From assembly GCA_900466875.1 (NCBI GenBank), contig UBNQ01000019.1, positions 119,628 through 183,627 on the forward strand: a DNA stretch of 64,000 nt. Direction: 5' to 3'. A program made the position numbers and the translations under genes. Source of the stretch: Hyphomicrobiales bacterium (GTDB lineage: Bacteria; Pseudomonadota; Alphaproteobacteria; Rhizobiales; Rhizobiaceae). The notes under the pieces are model-generated. The model was not told the origin of the DNA. It was given only the letters and a program-made list of their open reading frames with translations, and did no database searches. Below, piece by piece: positions 45,347-53,769 of the stretch; position 1 is the stretch's first letter, and each line of letters begins with the position of its first letter.

Positions 45347-46032
45347 GCTGCGATGTCCTTGGTATCCGTATCGCCGGTGATCCGGCCGCTTCTCAGCGAC
45401 AGACGGCGGTCGAGCCGTTCGATGAGGCGGGGGTCGTGGGTGGCGATGATCAGCGTGCTGCCTGCATCGGCTGCGACGGAAAGAAGAAGGTCGCCCACCG
45501 CTTCGCCACTTTCGAGATCGAGGCTGGCTGTTGGTTCATCGGCGATGATGACGCCGGGTTGGCGCAGAAGCGCGCGGGCGATCGCGACGCGCTGCATCTC
45601 GCCGCGCGACATGGTTTCGATATGCTGTTCCGGGCGTTTCAGGCCGACCGTCGACAGCAGCGTCTGGGCGCGCTGGACGAGATCGGCATTGGCGACACGG
45701 GAAAGCAGGGCGGGAAGGAGAATATTGTCCAGCGCCGAAAGGCCCGGAAACAGATGAAAATCCTGCATGACGAGGCCGATATTGGCGGCCCGCCAGCGAT
45801 CTCTCCGACCTTCCGAAAAGTCGGCGATGTTATCCGCGCCCCAGTGGACGCGACCGCTTCGCACCCGCTCCAGCCCGGCGATGATGTTGATCAGTGTGCT
45901 CTTGCCCGAGCCGGAGTCACCCGTCAGCGCAACGCGGCTGCCGGCGGCAATATCCAGCGTTTCGATGGCAAGCACAGGTGTCGTCAGGCCCGGGAAGGAG
46001 ACGGCCAGATTTTCGATTTTCAGCGGAAGCAT
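45343..46032 (-). CDS. ABC transporter ATP-binding protein (LolD/MacB-like)
   Basis: A 229-aa ATPase with Walker A TGDSGSGKSTLINIIAGLER, Q-loop VMQDFHLFPGLS, a divergent signature MSRGEMQRVAIARALLRQPG and Walker B VIIADEPTASLDLESG. It partners the FtsX-type permease whose start overlaps its stop. I chose the ATG at 46032, giving a standard LolD size; the longer frame overlaps the upstream gene. It lies 4 bp after the secreted-protein gene in the same operon. Confidence 0.9.
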   Translation of the reverse strand: MLPLKIENLAVSFPGLTTPVLAIETLDIAAGSRVALTGDSGSGKSTLINIIAGLERVRSGRVHWGADNIADFSEGRRDRWRAANIGLVMQDFHLFPGLSALDNILLPALLSRVANADLVQRAQTLLSTVGLKRPEQHIETMSRGEMQRVAIARALLRQPGVIIADEPTASLDLESGEAVGDLLLSVAADAGSTLIIATHDPRLIERLDRRLSLRSGRITGDTDTKDIAA

Positions 46033-46036
46033 GTCT

Positions 46037-46513
46037 TCAAACCGTTGCGTACTCTGCCTGGCGGATGCGGAGCAGGCTGACAAAACCGGTCTCTGAATCC
46101 GTCCATGAACCCATTTCCAGTTTGCCGCGCACTTCGATTGTCTGGCTGGGTTGGGTGAAGGTCTGTTTTTCATCGAGATAGACGACGACGATGTTGTCGG
46201 GCCAGTCGCTATCGGTCGAGCAGAAGGGGCAGATCGACATTGGAATTTCGGTCAGCACGAAGAACTGCGCTTCGGCTTTCAGCGGCGGCGCCATGAAACC
46301 GCGCATGGCGATCTCCTTGCCGTTCAGCTGCTTGACCTTTTCGGAGAATTCGAGGCCGAGGACGCTGACCTTGCCGTAAAGCTCGTCGAAAGTGATGTCG
46401 CTATTGGCCTGTGCACGGCCCGCAGCCGCCAGCAGCGGCAGGCCGGACATGAGGCCGAGTGTCATGGTGAGCGCTTGGCGGCGATTGAAACGCGCCGGAT
46501 GAAGCTTCTTCAT
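46037..46513 (-). CDS. Exported protein, DUF3299-like, with candidate Tat signal
   Basis: A 158-aa exported protein. The N-terminus has twin arginines (RFNRRQALTMTLGLMSGLP then LLAAAGRAQA), consistent with a Tat signal. The mature part has the block LNGKEIAMRGFMAPPLKAEA and a CPFC motif (SICPFCSTDSDWPDN), then VYLDEKQTF and IEVRGKLEMG. It recalls DUF3299 proteins found with zinc-linked FtsX transporters, though I am only fairly sure of that. I chose the ATG at 46513, after AAGGAGAAGG. It is first in the operon with the ATPase and His-rich permease. Confidence 0.72.
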   Translation of the reverse strand: MKKLHPARFNRRQALTMTLGLMSGLPLLAAAGRAQANSDITFDELYGKVSVLGLEFSEKVKQLNGKEIAMRGFMAPPLKAEAQFFVLTEIPMSICPFCSTDSDWPDNIVVVYLDEKQTFTQPSQTIEVRGKLEMGSWTDSETGFVSLLRIRQAEYATV

Positions 46514-46616
46514 GACCCTTCTCCTTCTTTTGAAATATTCGCTCATCGTCACGCTGAAAGGCGCACAATGCAAGATCGGTGGGAGGCCGAGATCAATTGC
46601 TCTCGAAACAGGACAA

Positions 46617-46639
46617 GGGCACGCCGGTGCGGCGTGCCC
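46617..46639 (-). terminator. Terminator after the alkaline phosphatase gene
   Basis: GGGCACGCC (46617-46625) and GGCGTGCCC (46631-46639) form a perfect 9-bp stem with a 5-nt loop, 17 bp past the phosphatase stop. On the minus strand TTGTCCTGTTT follows. It separates the phosphatase gene from the FtsX operon. Confidence 0.7.
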
Positions 46640-46656
46640 TCCTATGCGTTCAAGTC

Positions 46657-48411
46657 TTAGTTGGTCTGCTTTGCGCCAAGGGCGAAAGCTTCGGCGAGCG
46701 CCTTGTAGACGTCGCTCTGTTCCATGTAACCACGGAAGCCTTCAGCGCCAGGGCCTTCGGCCTGCAGAACGATGTCGTCAACGGCATGGACGCCGCTGTC
46801 TGCGCTCTTCGGGATGATGCCGGTGACGAGAACCGCGCCGGGAACATCCTTATAGGCTTCGTTGGCGACATATTCCTTCTTTTCGTTCTGGATCGCCGGA
46901 ACGAAAGGAGCGTCAAGCTTCGGGCGGAAGGTTTCGTAATGGTCCGGGCCGTTGTTGGCGTTGAGGAACAGGCGACGCGATACGTCCACCTTGTCCGGAT
47001 AACCGTCGCCGTCCTTGTCTTCGTAGTTCGGGAAGCCGGCTTCGGCATAGGTGCCGACCTTTTCGCGCATATCGGTGCCCGGCTTTTCGTCATCGACGGT
47101 GCCGATGATGGAAACGCCGTGCGTGTGGTCGCCGGTGACGATGATCAGCGTGTCGGGGTTCTTGGCAGCGAATTCGCGGGCAACGCCGATGGCCTTGTCG
47201 AATTCGATCGTGTCGACGACGGCGCGATCCCAATCGAGCGGGTGGGACATCTTGTCGACGTTGGCGGCTTCAACCATCAGGAAGAAGCCGTCCGGGTTTT
47301 TAGACAGGTTGTCGAGCGCGACCTTTGTCATTTCGACGAGGCCCGGCTGTTCCGGGAATTTACCGACGGTGCCCTTCTTCAGGAACTCGCGGTCAAGCGT
47401 CGTATCCATGTTGCCGGTGTGGAACAGGCCGAGGATCTTGCCGGTATTGGTGCCGGCAGCCGTTGCGAGTTCGCTCTTGCTGGTTGCCAGTGTGTAACCG
47501 GCTTCCTTGAACAGTGCGATGTAATCGTTGTCGTCCTTGCGCTTCGAGCCGGCAGTTGCCTGCGGCAGGAAGTAGGCGGAACCGCCGCCGAGAACGACTT
47601 CAGGCTTCACGTCGAACAGCATGCCATTGATTTCGGCCTTGTCGCCGCGCTTGCGGGTATGGGCGACAACGGCTGCCGGCGTTGCGTCCTGCAGTTCGGC
47701 GGTCGAGATGATGCCGATCGACTTCTTGGTCTGGCGGCGCAGCGCTTCTGCGATGTTTTCGACCTTCGGGTCGTCCGTCGAGGCGGGAGTACGATCGGCA
47801 TAAACGCCGATGGCGTTCACGGCGGTCTTGTGACCGGTCATGTAGGCCGACATGGTGTTGGCGCTATCGGTGGCGACGGCGTCGGTAGCCGAGGTACCGA
47901 TGAAGGCTGCCGGCGGAACCTCGTCCATGTTGAGGCGACCGTCGGCCTTACCCTCGGTCATGCCCTTGGACATGATGCGGGCAGCGGTGCGGTGAGCAAC
48001 CGACAGGCCGTCGGCGATCAGGAAGATGACGTTCTTGGCCTTGGCCTGTTCCGGCGTGCCGTAAACGGTCCAGGTGACGTTCTTGGTTTCGCTGCCGGCG
48101 GCAACTTCAACCTTGTAGTCACCGGCCTTGGCGAGCGTCACGCCGCGCAGGATGACGGCCGAACCAAGGACCTTGTCCTTGTTCTTTTCTTCGGCGACGA
48201 ACTCGACTTCCTTGCCGAGCGTTGCCTTGTAATCCTGGCCGTTGACGGTGATCTTGACGTCTTCCGGCTTTACGACGCTGTTGAATTCGACTTTGAAATC
48301 GAACGGCGATCCGGTCAGGATCGTCGCGCGGTTAAGCGGATAAACTTCGGCGGCCTGGGCGGCGCCGGCGAGAATGGTCGTAGCGACCAAGGCGGAAAAA
48401 AGAGTGCGCAT
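46657..48411 (-). CDS. Secreted alkaline phosphatase (PhoA superfamily) with N-terminal extra domain
   Basis: A 584-aa exported phosphomonoesterase. The signal peptide is SALVATTILAGAAQAAEVYP. Residues about 25-125 form an extra beta-rich domain not present in E. coli PhoA. Then come metal and catalytic motifs: VIFLIADGLSVAHRTAARI, the nucleophile serine in ATDSANTMSAYMTGHKT, MVEAANVDKMSHPLDWDRAV and VTGDHTHGVS, and near the end GVHAVDDIVLQAEGPGAEGF. It releases phosphate from organic esters in the periplasm and needs zinc and magnesium. A Pho box lies 52 bp upstream (48463-48480). It is longer than the usual 450-480 aa. Confidence 0.92.
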   Translation of the reverse strand: MRTLFSALVATTILAGAAQAAEVYPLNRATILTGSPFDFKVEFNSVVKPEDVKITVNGQDYKATLGKEVEFVAEEKNKDKVLGSAVILRGVTLAKAGDYKVEVAAGSETKNVTWTVYGTPEQAKAKNVIFLIADGLSVAHRTAARIMSKGMTEGKADGRLNMDEVPPAAFIGTSATDAVATDSANTMSAYMTGHKTAVNAIGVYADRTPASTDDPKVENIAEALRRQTKKSIGIISTAELQDATPAAVVAHTRKRGDKAEINGMLFDVKPEVVLGGGSAYFLPQATAGSKRKDDNDYIALFKEAGYTLATSKSELATAAGTNTGKILGLFHTGNMDTTLDREFLKKGTVGKFPEQPGLVEMTKVALDNLSKNPDGFFLMVEAANVDKMSHPLDWDRAVVDTIEFDKAIGVAREFAAKNPDTLIIVTGDHTHGVSIIGTVDDEKPGTDMREKVGTYAEAGFPNYEDKDGDGYPDKVDVSRRLFLNANNGPDHYETFRPKLDAPFVPAIQNEKKEYVANEAYKDVPGAVLVTGIIPKSADSGVHAVDDIVLQAEGPGAEGFRGYMEQSDVYKALAEAFALGAKQTN

Positions 48412-48462
48412 ATTCCCCTCACGGATATGTGAAAAAACGACATCTCCTCCTAGTCCTGCCGT

Positions 48463-48480
48463 ATGACAGTTAGATGACCT
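48463..48480 (-). promoter_or_regulatory. PhoB-binding Pho box upstream of the alkaline phosphatase gene
   Basis: On the minus strand AGGTCAT and CTGTCAT are separated by CTAA. The second unit matches the CTGTCAT consensus fully and the first in 5 of 7 positions, with the standard 11-bp repeat spacing. It ends 52 bp before the start codon, as expected for a PhoB-activated promoter. The rest of 48481-48698 shows no gene. Confidence 0.75.
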
Positions 48481-48698
48481 CCAGGGCCCAAATGCCTAGA
48501 TCAGATTTCGGTCATGAATGGCGCGGGAGCTGCTTTCCGGTGCGGGTAAATCACCAATCCGCCGCTCGCATTGCGTCCACGAGAATGCCTAGGATTTAAA
48601 CATGTTTCTTTTACTCCAGAATTACGCTGGCAAGCTTGCTTCCTGCGGGTTGCTGCCGTAGCGATCAGTCAGTCGTTTCGAGCCATAGGACGTAACTC

Positions 48699-49568
48699 AT
48701 GACCAACGGCACCACTCGTTATTCGATGTCGGGGACTTGTTTTTTCGACCTGACACCTGCGAAAGGCGGCGAACCCTATCGGGTATTCCTTTCGATTCCG
48801 GCTGTAGAGCCACCTGAAAGCGGGTGGCCACTTCTGGTGACGACGGATGGAAATGCCACTTTTCCCTTTGCTGTTGCGAGCCTGGTCACGCAAGCGCCCT
48901 ATCCGACGGGCACGAATGTCGGATGGGGTGTCGTCGCGGCGATCGGTTATCCGTCGGATGAGCCCTATAACGCATTTCGCCGTGCTTGGGATCTTGGACC
49001 TCCGCCGATCAAATCCTACCCGCCCTATTTCGAAGACGGCCCACCGGTTCGGATCGGTGGAACTGGCGAACTGCTGGATTTCATCGAAAACGAAGTCATT
49101 CCGAAGGTCGCGGACATGGTGCGGCTCGACCCGGCGCGCCGCTCGCTTTTCGGACACTCGTTCGGTGGTCTCTTCACGCTTTTCGCCCTGTTTGAGCGTC
49201 CGGGTCTGTTCGCCAACTGGATTGCCGCCAGCCCGAGCATTCATTGGGAGGGAAGCGAAATTCTCAACAACGAAATGCAACGCCGCGCCGTGCCGGGGAA
49301 TGCGCCGTTCCTGCATCTGTCTGCGGGAGAGTATGAGGGAGATGAACTGGCGCCGTTTCAGTACCGCAATGAAGATGCCGCCACACGCCTGGAAGGGCGG
49401 AAAACGGAGAGAACCGTGTCGCTGGCGAAAGAGATGGCCGAGCGTCTGGACAATACGGCGGACGGAATCCGAGCGGAATTCGAGGTTTTTGCCGGCGAAA
49501 CACATATGTCGGTGCTAGGTCCCGCAGTGAACCGGGCGATCAGCATCGCGTTTGCGGCGAACAAATAA
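48699..49568 (+). CDS. Alpha/beta-hydrolase esterase, enterochelin-esterase/IroE-like
   Basis: A 289-aa predicted serine hydrolase of the putative-esterase family. The nucleophile elbow is SLFGHSFGGLFTLFALF; the late GETHMSVLGPAV supplies the probable catalytic His. The family includes siderophore trilactone esterases, feruloyl esterases and acyl-glycan esterases. There is no signal peptide, so it is probably cytoplasmic. It appears as a single gene with AGGA before the ATG. No siderophore synthesis genes are visible, so the substrate is open. Confidence 0.8.
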   Translation: MTNGTTRYSMSGTCFFDLTPAKGGEPYRVFLSIPAVEPPESGWPLLVTTDGNATFPFAVASLVTQAPYPTGTNVGWGVVAAIGYPSDEPYNAFRRAWDLGPPPIKSYPPYFEDGPPVRIGGTGELLDFIENEVIPKVADMVRLDPARRSLFGHSFGGLFTLFALFERPGLFANWIAASPSIHWEGSEILNNEMQRRAVPGNAPFLHLSAGEYEGDELAPFQYRNEDAATRLEGRKTERTVSLAKEMAERLDNTADGIRAEFEVFAGETHMSVLGPAVNRAISIAFAANK

Positions 49569-49744
49569 TTCAATCCCCTGCAATCAGCCTCATTCTCGAA
49601 GGCGAAGGCAACTGGGCTCCGGCTTTGCTGGAGATATCGGCAACATGTGATGGACGGCTGCCTGAAGGCTCAGCATCTTCAGGCGCAGGATAATAGCCGA
49701 GCCCGCAACGCGTCTAGCTTGCGAGCCCGGACTGTTTCTCGAAC

Positions 49745-50515
49745 TTAGGTATTGAAGAACAGGCTTTGGTTGAAGTCGTTCAGCACGTCTCCGGTTCGGA
49801 TGATGGGCGCACTCCTGTAATGATTGAGGATCGCGCTTTCGTCGTTCGGCATGAGATAAAACTCGCGCACGATATCCAGATAGTTTTTTTCAAGGACGGT
49901 GTTGTCCGGATCGAGATTGGTGATGCAGACCAGGCCTGTCGGCGGCGCATCGAGAAGCATGACACGAAGATCCGGCCGATATTTCATCAGAAGCGGGACG
50001 ATCTTCCAGACGTCGCCGGTCCACCATTGTGCATAGGGTGTGCTGGAGCCGAGCTCATACGACACGGCCTCGTTACGATGGGCCATCTCCGCATTAAGCG
50101 GCAGGCAGTCATGCAGGCAGATAACGGTATTACGCGAACTGATCCGCTCGGTCTTGTAGAAATCTCGCAACAGATATTCAAACAGGTGCATCCCATCAAG
50201 GAAACACAGGTCGGGATGCCCACCCAATTCGGCTACGGCATCGACATCCCGGAAAAATGCGTCGCTGCCCATCTGGAAAAGCCGAACCGACTTCTTGTTA
50301 GCTGCGAGATTCTGGTCGATCCTGAAATGCGGATCGACGCCGATTGCGACATCGGCAGCAATCTGGCTGAACGCCGTACCGCGGAAAACACCGATTTCGA
50401 GATACCTTTTTATCGCACGCTGGCGAGAAAGATGCGCCAGCACCTCCATATAATGGGCGCCTTCATGTTGTTTCGGAAACCCGGGTATTTCCTGTCGGCC
50501 TGCGCTAGCATCCAT
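49745..50515 (-). CDS. Class I SAM-dependent methyltransferase-like protein
   Basis: A 256-aa protein with a Rossmann-type start (YLEIGVFRGTAFSQIAADV, GVDPHFRI), FLDGMHLFEYLLRDFYKTE and LHDCLPL, as in the Methyltransf_24 group often found with glycan genes. AGGAG lies 7 nt before the ATG at 50515. It follows the glycosyltransferase-like gene by 78 bp on the same strand. Methyl acceptor unknown; a sugar or glycan is a guess from context. Confidence 0.75.
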   Translation of the reverse strand: MDASAGRQEIPGFPKQHEGAHYMEVLAHLSRQRAIKRYLEIGVFRGTAFSQIAADVAIGVDPHFRIDQNLAANKKSVRLFQMGSDAFFRDVDAVAELGGHPDLCFLDGMHLFEYLLRDFYKTERISSRNTVICLHDCLPLNAEMAHRNEAVSYELGSSTPYAQWWTGDVWKIVPLLMKYRPDLRVMLLDAPPTGLVCITNLDPDNTVLEKNYLDIVREFYLMPNDESAILNHYRSAPIIRTGDVLNDFNQSLFFNT

Positions 50516-50593
50516 GTAATCGCTCCTAGTCCAAAAAGCTCCGGCCAGTTCGCTGGACGGGTTGTGTTTTCACGTCGTGTGATTGTGACCGTT

Positions 50594-51538
50594 TCAGATC
50601 ACGGTTGACTGGTTCATCAGATCGCGCAGATAGGCTGCCTGCGAACGGGCCTTCATGGCATCCTGCCCTTTCCCCGCCAAGATGCCACGCTGCTTCGGGT
50701 CTTTGCACAATTCGATGCATCGTTCGACCAGACGCTCATAGGGTTCGATGGCCAGTCCTTCGGCAAAAGGTTGGATTTCCGGATCGGCAATATCGCCTTC
50801 GGTAAGCACGCAGATCTTGTTTGCCAGAAGATAAGAAACGCGAACGATTTCGAAGATGCCGCTGTCGGAATGGTGCATGTTGAGCACAACCTTGGAGCGG
50901 CTGATCGCCAGATCGCGCTTCGCTTCGTATTCGCCAAACAGGTGAACGACCCCCAGCCCGGCCCTGGCCAGTTCCTGCAGAATCCTGGCACGACGCTCAC
51001 CGATCGAGCCATAGAACAGGACGTCGATATCCTTGTTGTTGATTGTCGGGATGCGGCTGAGCGAGGGGTGATAGCCGATTTCCAGGACGTCGACACGGTC
51101 GATGCCATGGGAGAGGAGGATTTGCTTGTTGCGGCGCGAATAGTCCAGAACAGGCAGGCTCTGGAGGACTGCCTTGTATTCCTCATTGAACCATGCGTAT
51201 CCAGGCAGGATCTGTTCGAGATTGACGATCACGCTATCGGGGGGCAACATCGCAACGATGCGTGCCGCCAACATGTTCGCACCGAATACGATCGGCGCGC
51301 GTCCGGCAAACTGCGCAACATCGGTGACAACCGGAGCTGAGCCGCCCAGTTCGGAGAACGCACCGGAAAGCGATGCCGCGACTTCTGCAAAGGCCTTGCT
51401 GTGAACAAAGCCCGCCGGACTGACGATCCATATGCAGTGCCGATCCTTATGGAAATCCCAGCCGTGCGGAAACGCTTTCCCCGGAGTGGCGGTCGCGCCC
51501 TGTGGAATTTTGTCCAGGCTGATTGCCGGTTGGTTCAC
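50594..51538 (-). CDS. Glycosyltransferase-like protein of unknown function
   Basis: A 314-aa protein with two Rossmann-like halves. The second half resembles the C-terminal domain of glycosyltransferase family 1/4 proteins (VLFYGSIGERRARILQELAR, VVHLFGEYEAKRDLAISRSK, VVLNMHHSDSGIFEIVRVSY then LLANKICVLTE). I chose a GTG start at 51538, preceded by GGAG 9 nt away; a TTG at 51553 has no ribosome site. It is probably co-transcribed with the methyltransferase-like gene. It may modify a surface glycan. No donor or acceptor can be read from sequence. Confidence 0.7.
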   Translation of the reverse strand: MNQPAISLDKIPQGATATPGKAFPHGWDFHKDRHCIWIVSPAGFVHSKAFAEVAASLSGAFSELGGSAPVVTDVAQFAGRAPIVFGANMLAARIVAMLPPDSVIVNLEQILPGYAWFNEEYKAVLQSLPVLDYSRRNKQILLSHGIDRVDVLEIGYHPSLSRIPTINNKDIDVLFYGSIGERRARILQELARAGLGVVHLFGEYEAKRDLAISRSKVVLNMHHSDSGIFEIVRVSYLLANKICVLTEGDIADPEIQPFAEGLAIEPYERLVERCIELCKDPKQRGILAGKGQDAMKARSQAAYLRDLMNQSTVI

Positions 51539-51989
51539 GGTGCTTTTCTCCAAATTGCAACTGCGCGGATCATGCTTTGAGGGTTCGTCTGTTGGATGAG
51601 GCCGCCAAAACCCGGTTTCCGAGCCAGCTAATGGAGGATAAGGAAGACCGGCTCACCCTTATCTAGACCTCACAAAAACGGACGCATCCAAACTAACGAA
51701 TCATCGTCTTCCCGTATTTTGGAGTGGACGGCTTACGCGAAGCTGTTGAGGAATGGAGAGCATGGGAGAATATAGGAGGCCTGCAAATCTTAGGGTGCAG
51801 TCCAGTGCTGGTCGATGATCAGGCCATTTACTACAGTCAGGACCGGGTTATGAAGTTGCGGATACAAATGATGCCCGCAACCGGATGGCTACGAGCATCA
51901 TTCCTTGTCGCCTGATCCGTGTCTTAAAGATAAAACGCAGGCGCCCGGATTCGTTGAGGCCATTTATGGGGCTGGCCTCGAGAAGGTTG
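51539..51989. other. 451-bp gap without a supported gene
   Basis: The frame from 51724 to 51915 starts with GTG inside its own ribosome-like sequence and resembles nothing I know. No strong repeat or mobile-element end is visible. It may hold decayed sequence and the promoter of the glycosyltransferase-like gene. Confidence 0.5.
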
Positions 51990-52826
51990 CTACCGAACTG
52001 TCTGCCGCTGCTCTCCCAGTCCATCGATGCCGAGTGTAATGACATCCCCGCGCTTCAGGTAGGTCGGCGGTTTCATGCCCATGCCGACGCCGGGCGGCGT
52101 GCCTGTGGTGATGATGTCGCCGGGTTCCAGTCGCATGAAGCGCGACAGGTAGGAGACGATATGGGCGAGCGGGAAGATCATCGAGCTTGTCGAACCGGTC
52201 TGTCGGCGCTCGCCATTGACATCGAGCCAGAGACCGAGGTTCTGGACATCGGCGATCTCGTCGCGGGTGACAAGCCATGGGCCGATAGGACCATAGGTCG
52301 GCAAGCTCTTGCCCTTGATCCACTGGCCGCCGCGTTCGATCTGGTAAGAGCGTTCGGAGACATCGTTGCAGACGCAGAAACCCGCCACGTGATCGAGCGC
52401 CTGTGCTTCGGAAACGTTGAAGGCGGCGGTGCCGATCACCATCGCGATTTCCACCTCCCAGTCCGATTTCTCCGATCCTTCCGGCATAATCACGTCGTCG
52501 GTCGGTCCGGAAATGGAGGAGGGCGCCTTGCTGAACACCACAGGTTCGCTCGGGATCGGCATGTTGGATTCATGCGCGTGATCGACATAGTTCAGGCCGA
52601 TCGCGATGAAATGCCCCGGCTTTGCCACGCAGGAGCCGAGCCGCACACTATCTTCCACAATGGGCACGGTGGACGGGTCGGCCTTGCGGATCCGTTCAAG
52701 GCTTGCCGGCGACAGCGCTTCGCCTGCGAAATCCGCAACTAGGCCGCTCACGTCGCGAATGCGACCTTCGCCGTCCAAAAGGCCAGGGCGCTCCGCGCCC
52801 GGCTCGCCATATCGAACCAGTTTCAT
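51990..52826 (-). CDS. Fumarylacetoacetate hydrolase (FAH) family protein
   Basis: A 278-aa enzyme of the FAH superfamily. Metal ligands are in KSDWEVEIAMVIG (Glu, Glu) and CVCNDVSERSYQ (Asp). The segments GLNYVDHAHESNMPIPSEPV and TTGTPPGVGMGMKPP match the group containing dehydro-3-deoxy-sugar-acid hydrolases and proteins often labelled ureidoglycolate lyase. AGGAG lies 5 nt before the ATG at 52826. It is the last gene of the transporter operon and probably splits a diketo acid derived from the imported compound. The exact reaction is uncertain. Confidence 0.85.
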   Translation of the reverse strand: MKLVRYGEPGAERPGLLDGEGRIRDVSGLVADFAGEALSPASLERIRKADPSTVPIVEDSVRLGSCVAKPGHFIAIGLNYVDHAHESNMPIPSEPVVFSKAPSSISGPTDDVIMPEGSEKSDWEVEIAMVIGTAAFNVSEAQALDHVAGFCVCNDVSERSYQIERGGQWIKGKSLPTYGPIGPWLVTRDEIADVQNLGLWLDVNGERRQTGSTSSMIFPLAHIVSYLSRFMRLEPGDIITTGTPPGVGMGMKPPTYLKRGDVITLGIDGLGEQRQTVR

Positions 52827-52854
52827 AGTCTCTCCTGAAATGTAAGGGATTGGA

Positions 52855-52875
52855 GCAGGCCGCATTGCGGCCTGC
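52855..52875 (-). terminator. Stem-loop between binding protein and FAH genes
   Basis: GCAGGCCGC (52855-52863) and GCGGCCTGC (52867-52875) form a perfect 9-bp stem with a 3-nt loop, 25 bp past the binding-protein stop. No T run follows, so partial attenuation or 3'-end protection is likely. Confidence 0.65.
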
Positions 52876-52900
52876 CTTGTAGGATCAGCAGCCGTCCGGC

Positions 52901-53713
52901 TTACTGATTGAGCATTTCTTCCGGCAGCGACTGTTTGAAGTATGCCTCATAGACCTTGTTCAACTCGCCGTTCTTCAGATTGGCTGTGATCCATTCGTTG
53001 ACCCAGGCTTCAAGCTCCGGTTCCTTCTGGCGCATGCCGACGGCCATCGGATAGGCGGCAAGCTCGACCTTGATGGCGAGGTTGCGGCCCGGATTCTGGT
53101 CGGCGACGGCCTGGGCGGTCGAAAGTGCTGCAGACATGTAATCCTGCTGGCCCGTACCAACCGCGGTGTTTGTCGTGGCCTCGTCCTCGTAACGGACGAT
53201 GTTTGCCGTCACGCCCTTTTCCTTGGCCGCCTTGGTCAATTCGATATCAGCCGTCGTGCCACGGGCGACCGCGACGCTCTTGCCGTCCAGGCCGGAAGCA
53301 TCCTTCAAATCTTCGGCCTTGGGGCCGAGGATCACCACCGGGATGACGCCATAGGGTTTCGAGAAGGTGATGACCTTCTTGCGTTCCTCGGTAATCGAGA
53401 AGGAAGCAATGACGAGATCCACCTTGTTGGACATCAGGAATGGTACACGGTTGGCGCCCGACACCGGCACCACTTCAAGCGTGACGCCGAGGTCCTTCGC
53501 CAGCAGCTTTGCCGTGTCGATGTCGAGACCGGTCTGCTGGGCCTTGTCGTCCAACATGCCGTAAGGCGGGTGGCCGACATCGACGGCGATCTGGATGCGA
53601 CCGCGCTGCTTGATGGTTTCGAGTGCGTTGGCGAATGCTCCTCCAGCACCGCCGAGCAATACGGTCATGGCAAGGCCGCAGGACAGGACGCGGCGAGACA
53701 GTTTGATATTCAT
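52901..53713 (-). CDS. Amino-acid-type ABC transporter substrate-binding protein (family 3)
   Basis: A 270-aa periplasmic protein with a signal peptide (LSCGLAMTVLLGGAGGAFAN) and SBP family 3 blocks: GRIQIAVDVGHPPYGMLDDK then TGLDIDTAKLLAKDLGV and LDGKSVAVARGTTADIELTK. A GGAGGAGG site precedes the ATG. It follows the ATPase gene by 56 bp and precedes a stem-loop and the FAH gene. Family members bind amino acids or small organic acids; here an acid related to the adjacent catabolic genes is likely. Confidence 0.9.
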   Translation of the reverse strand: MNIKLSRRVLSCGLAMTVLLGGAGGAFANALETIKQRGRIQIAVDVGHPPYGMLDDKAQQTGLDIDTAKLLAKDLGVTLEVVPVSGANRVPFLMSNKVDLVIASFSITEERKKVITFSKPYGVIPVVILGPKAEDLKDASGLDGKSVAVARGTTADIELTKAAKEKGVTANIVRYEDEATTNTAVGTGQQDYMSAALSTAQAVADQNPGRNLAIKVELAAYPMAVGMRQKEPELEAWVNEWITANLKNGELNKVYEAYFKQSLPEEMLNQ

Positions 53714-53769
53714 GCTTTCTCCTCCTCCATCCGCCGTCCCATGACGGCGGCAAAATCGATGCCGGTCCG

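Noticed and set aside
46579..48432. 617-aa plus-strand frame opposite the alkaline phosphatase gene
   Set aside because: Antisense shadow: the phosphatase has catalytic motifs, signal peptide, Pho box and terminator.
51724..51915. 63-aa frame in the 451-bp gap
   Set aside because: GTG start within its own ribosome-like sequence, no recognisable family, no supporting context.
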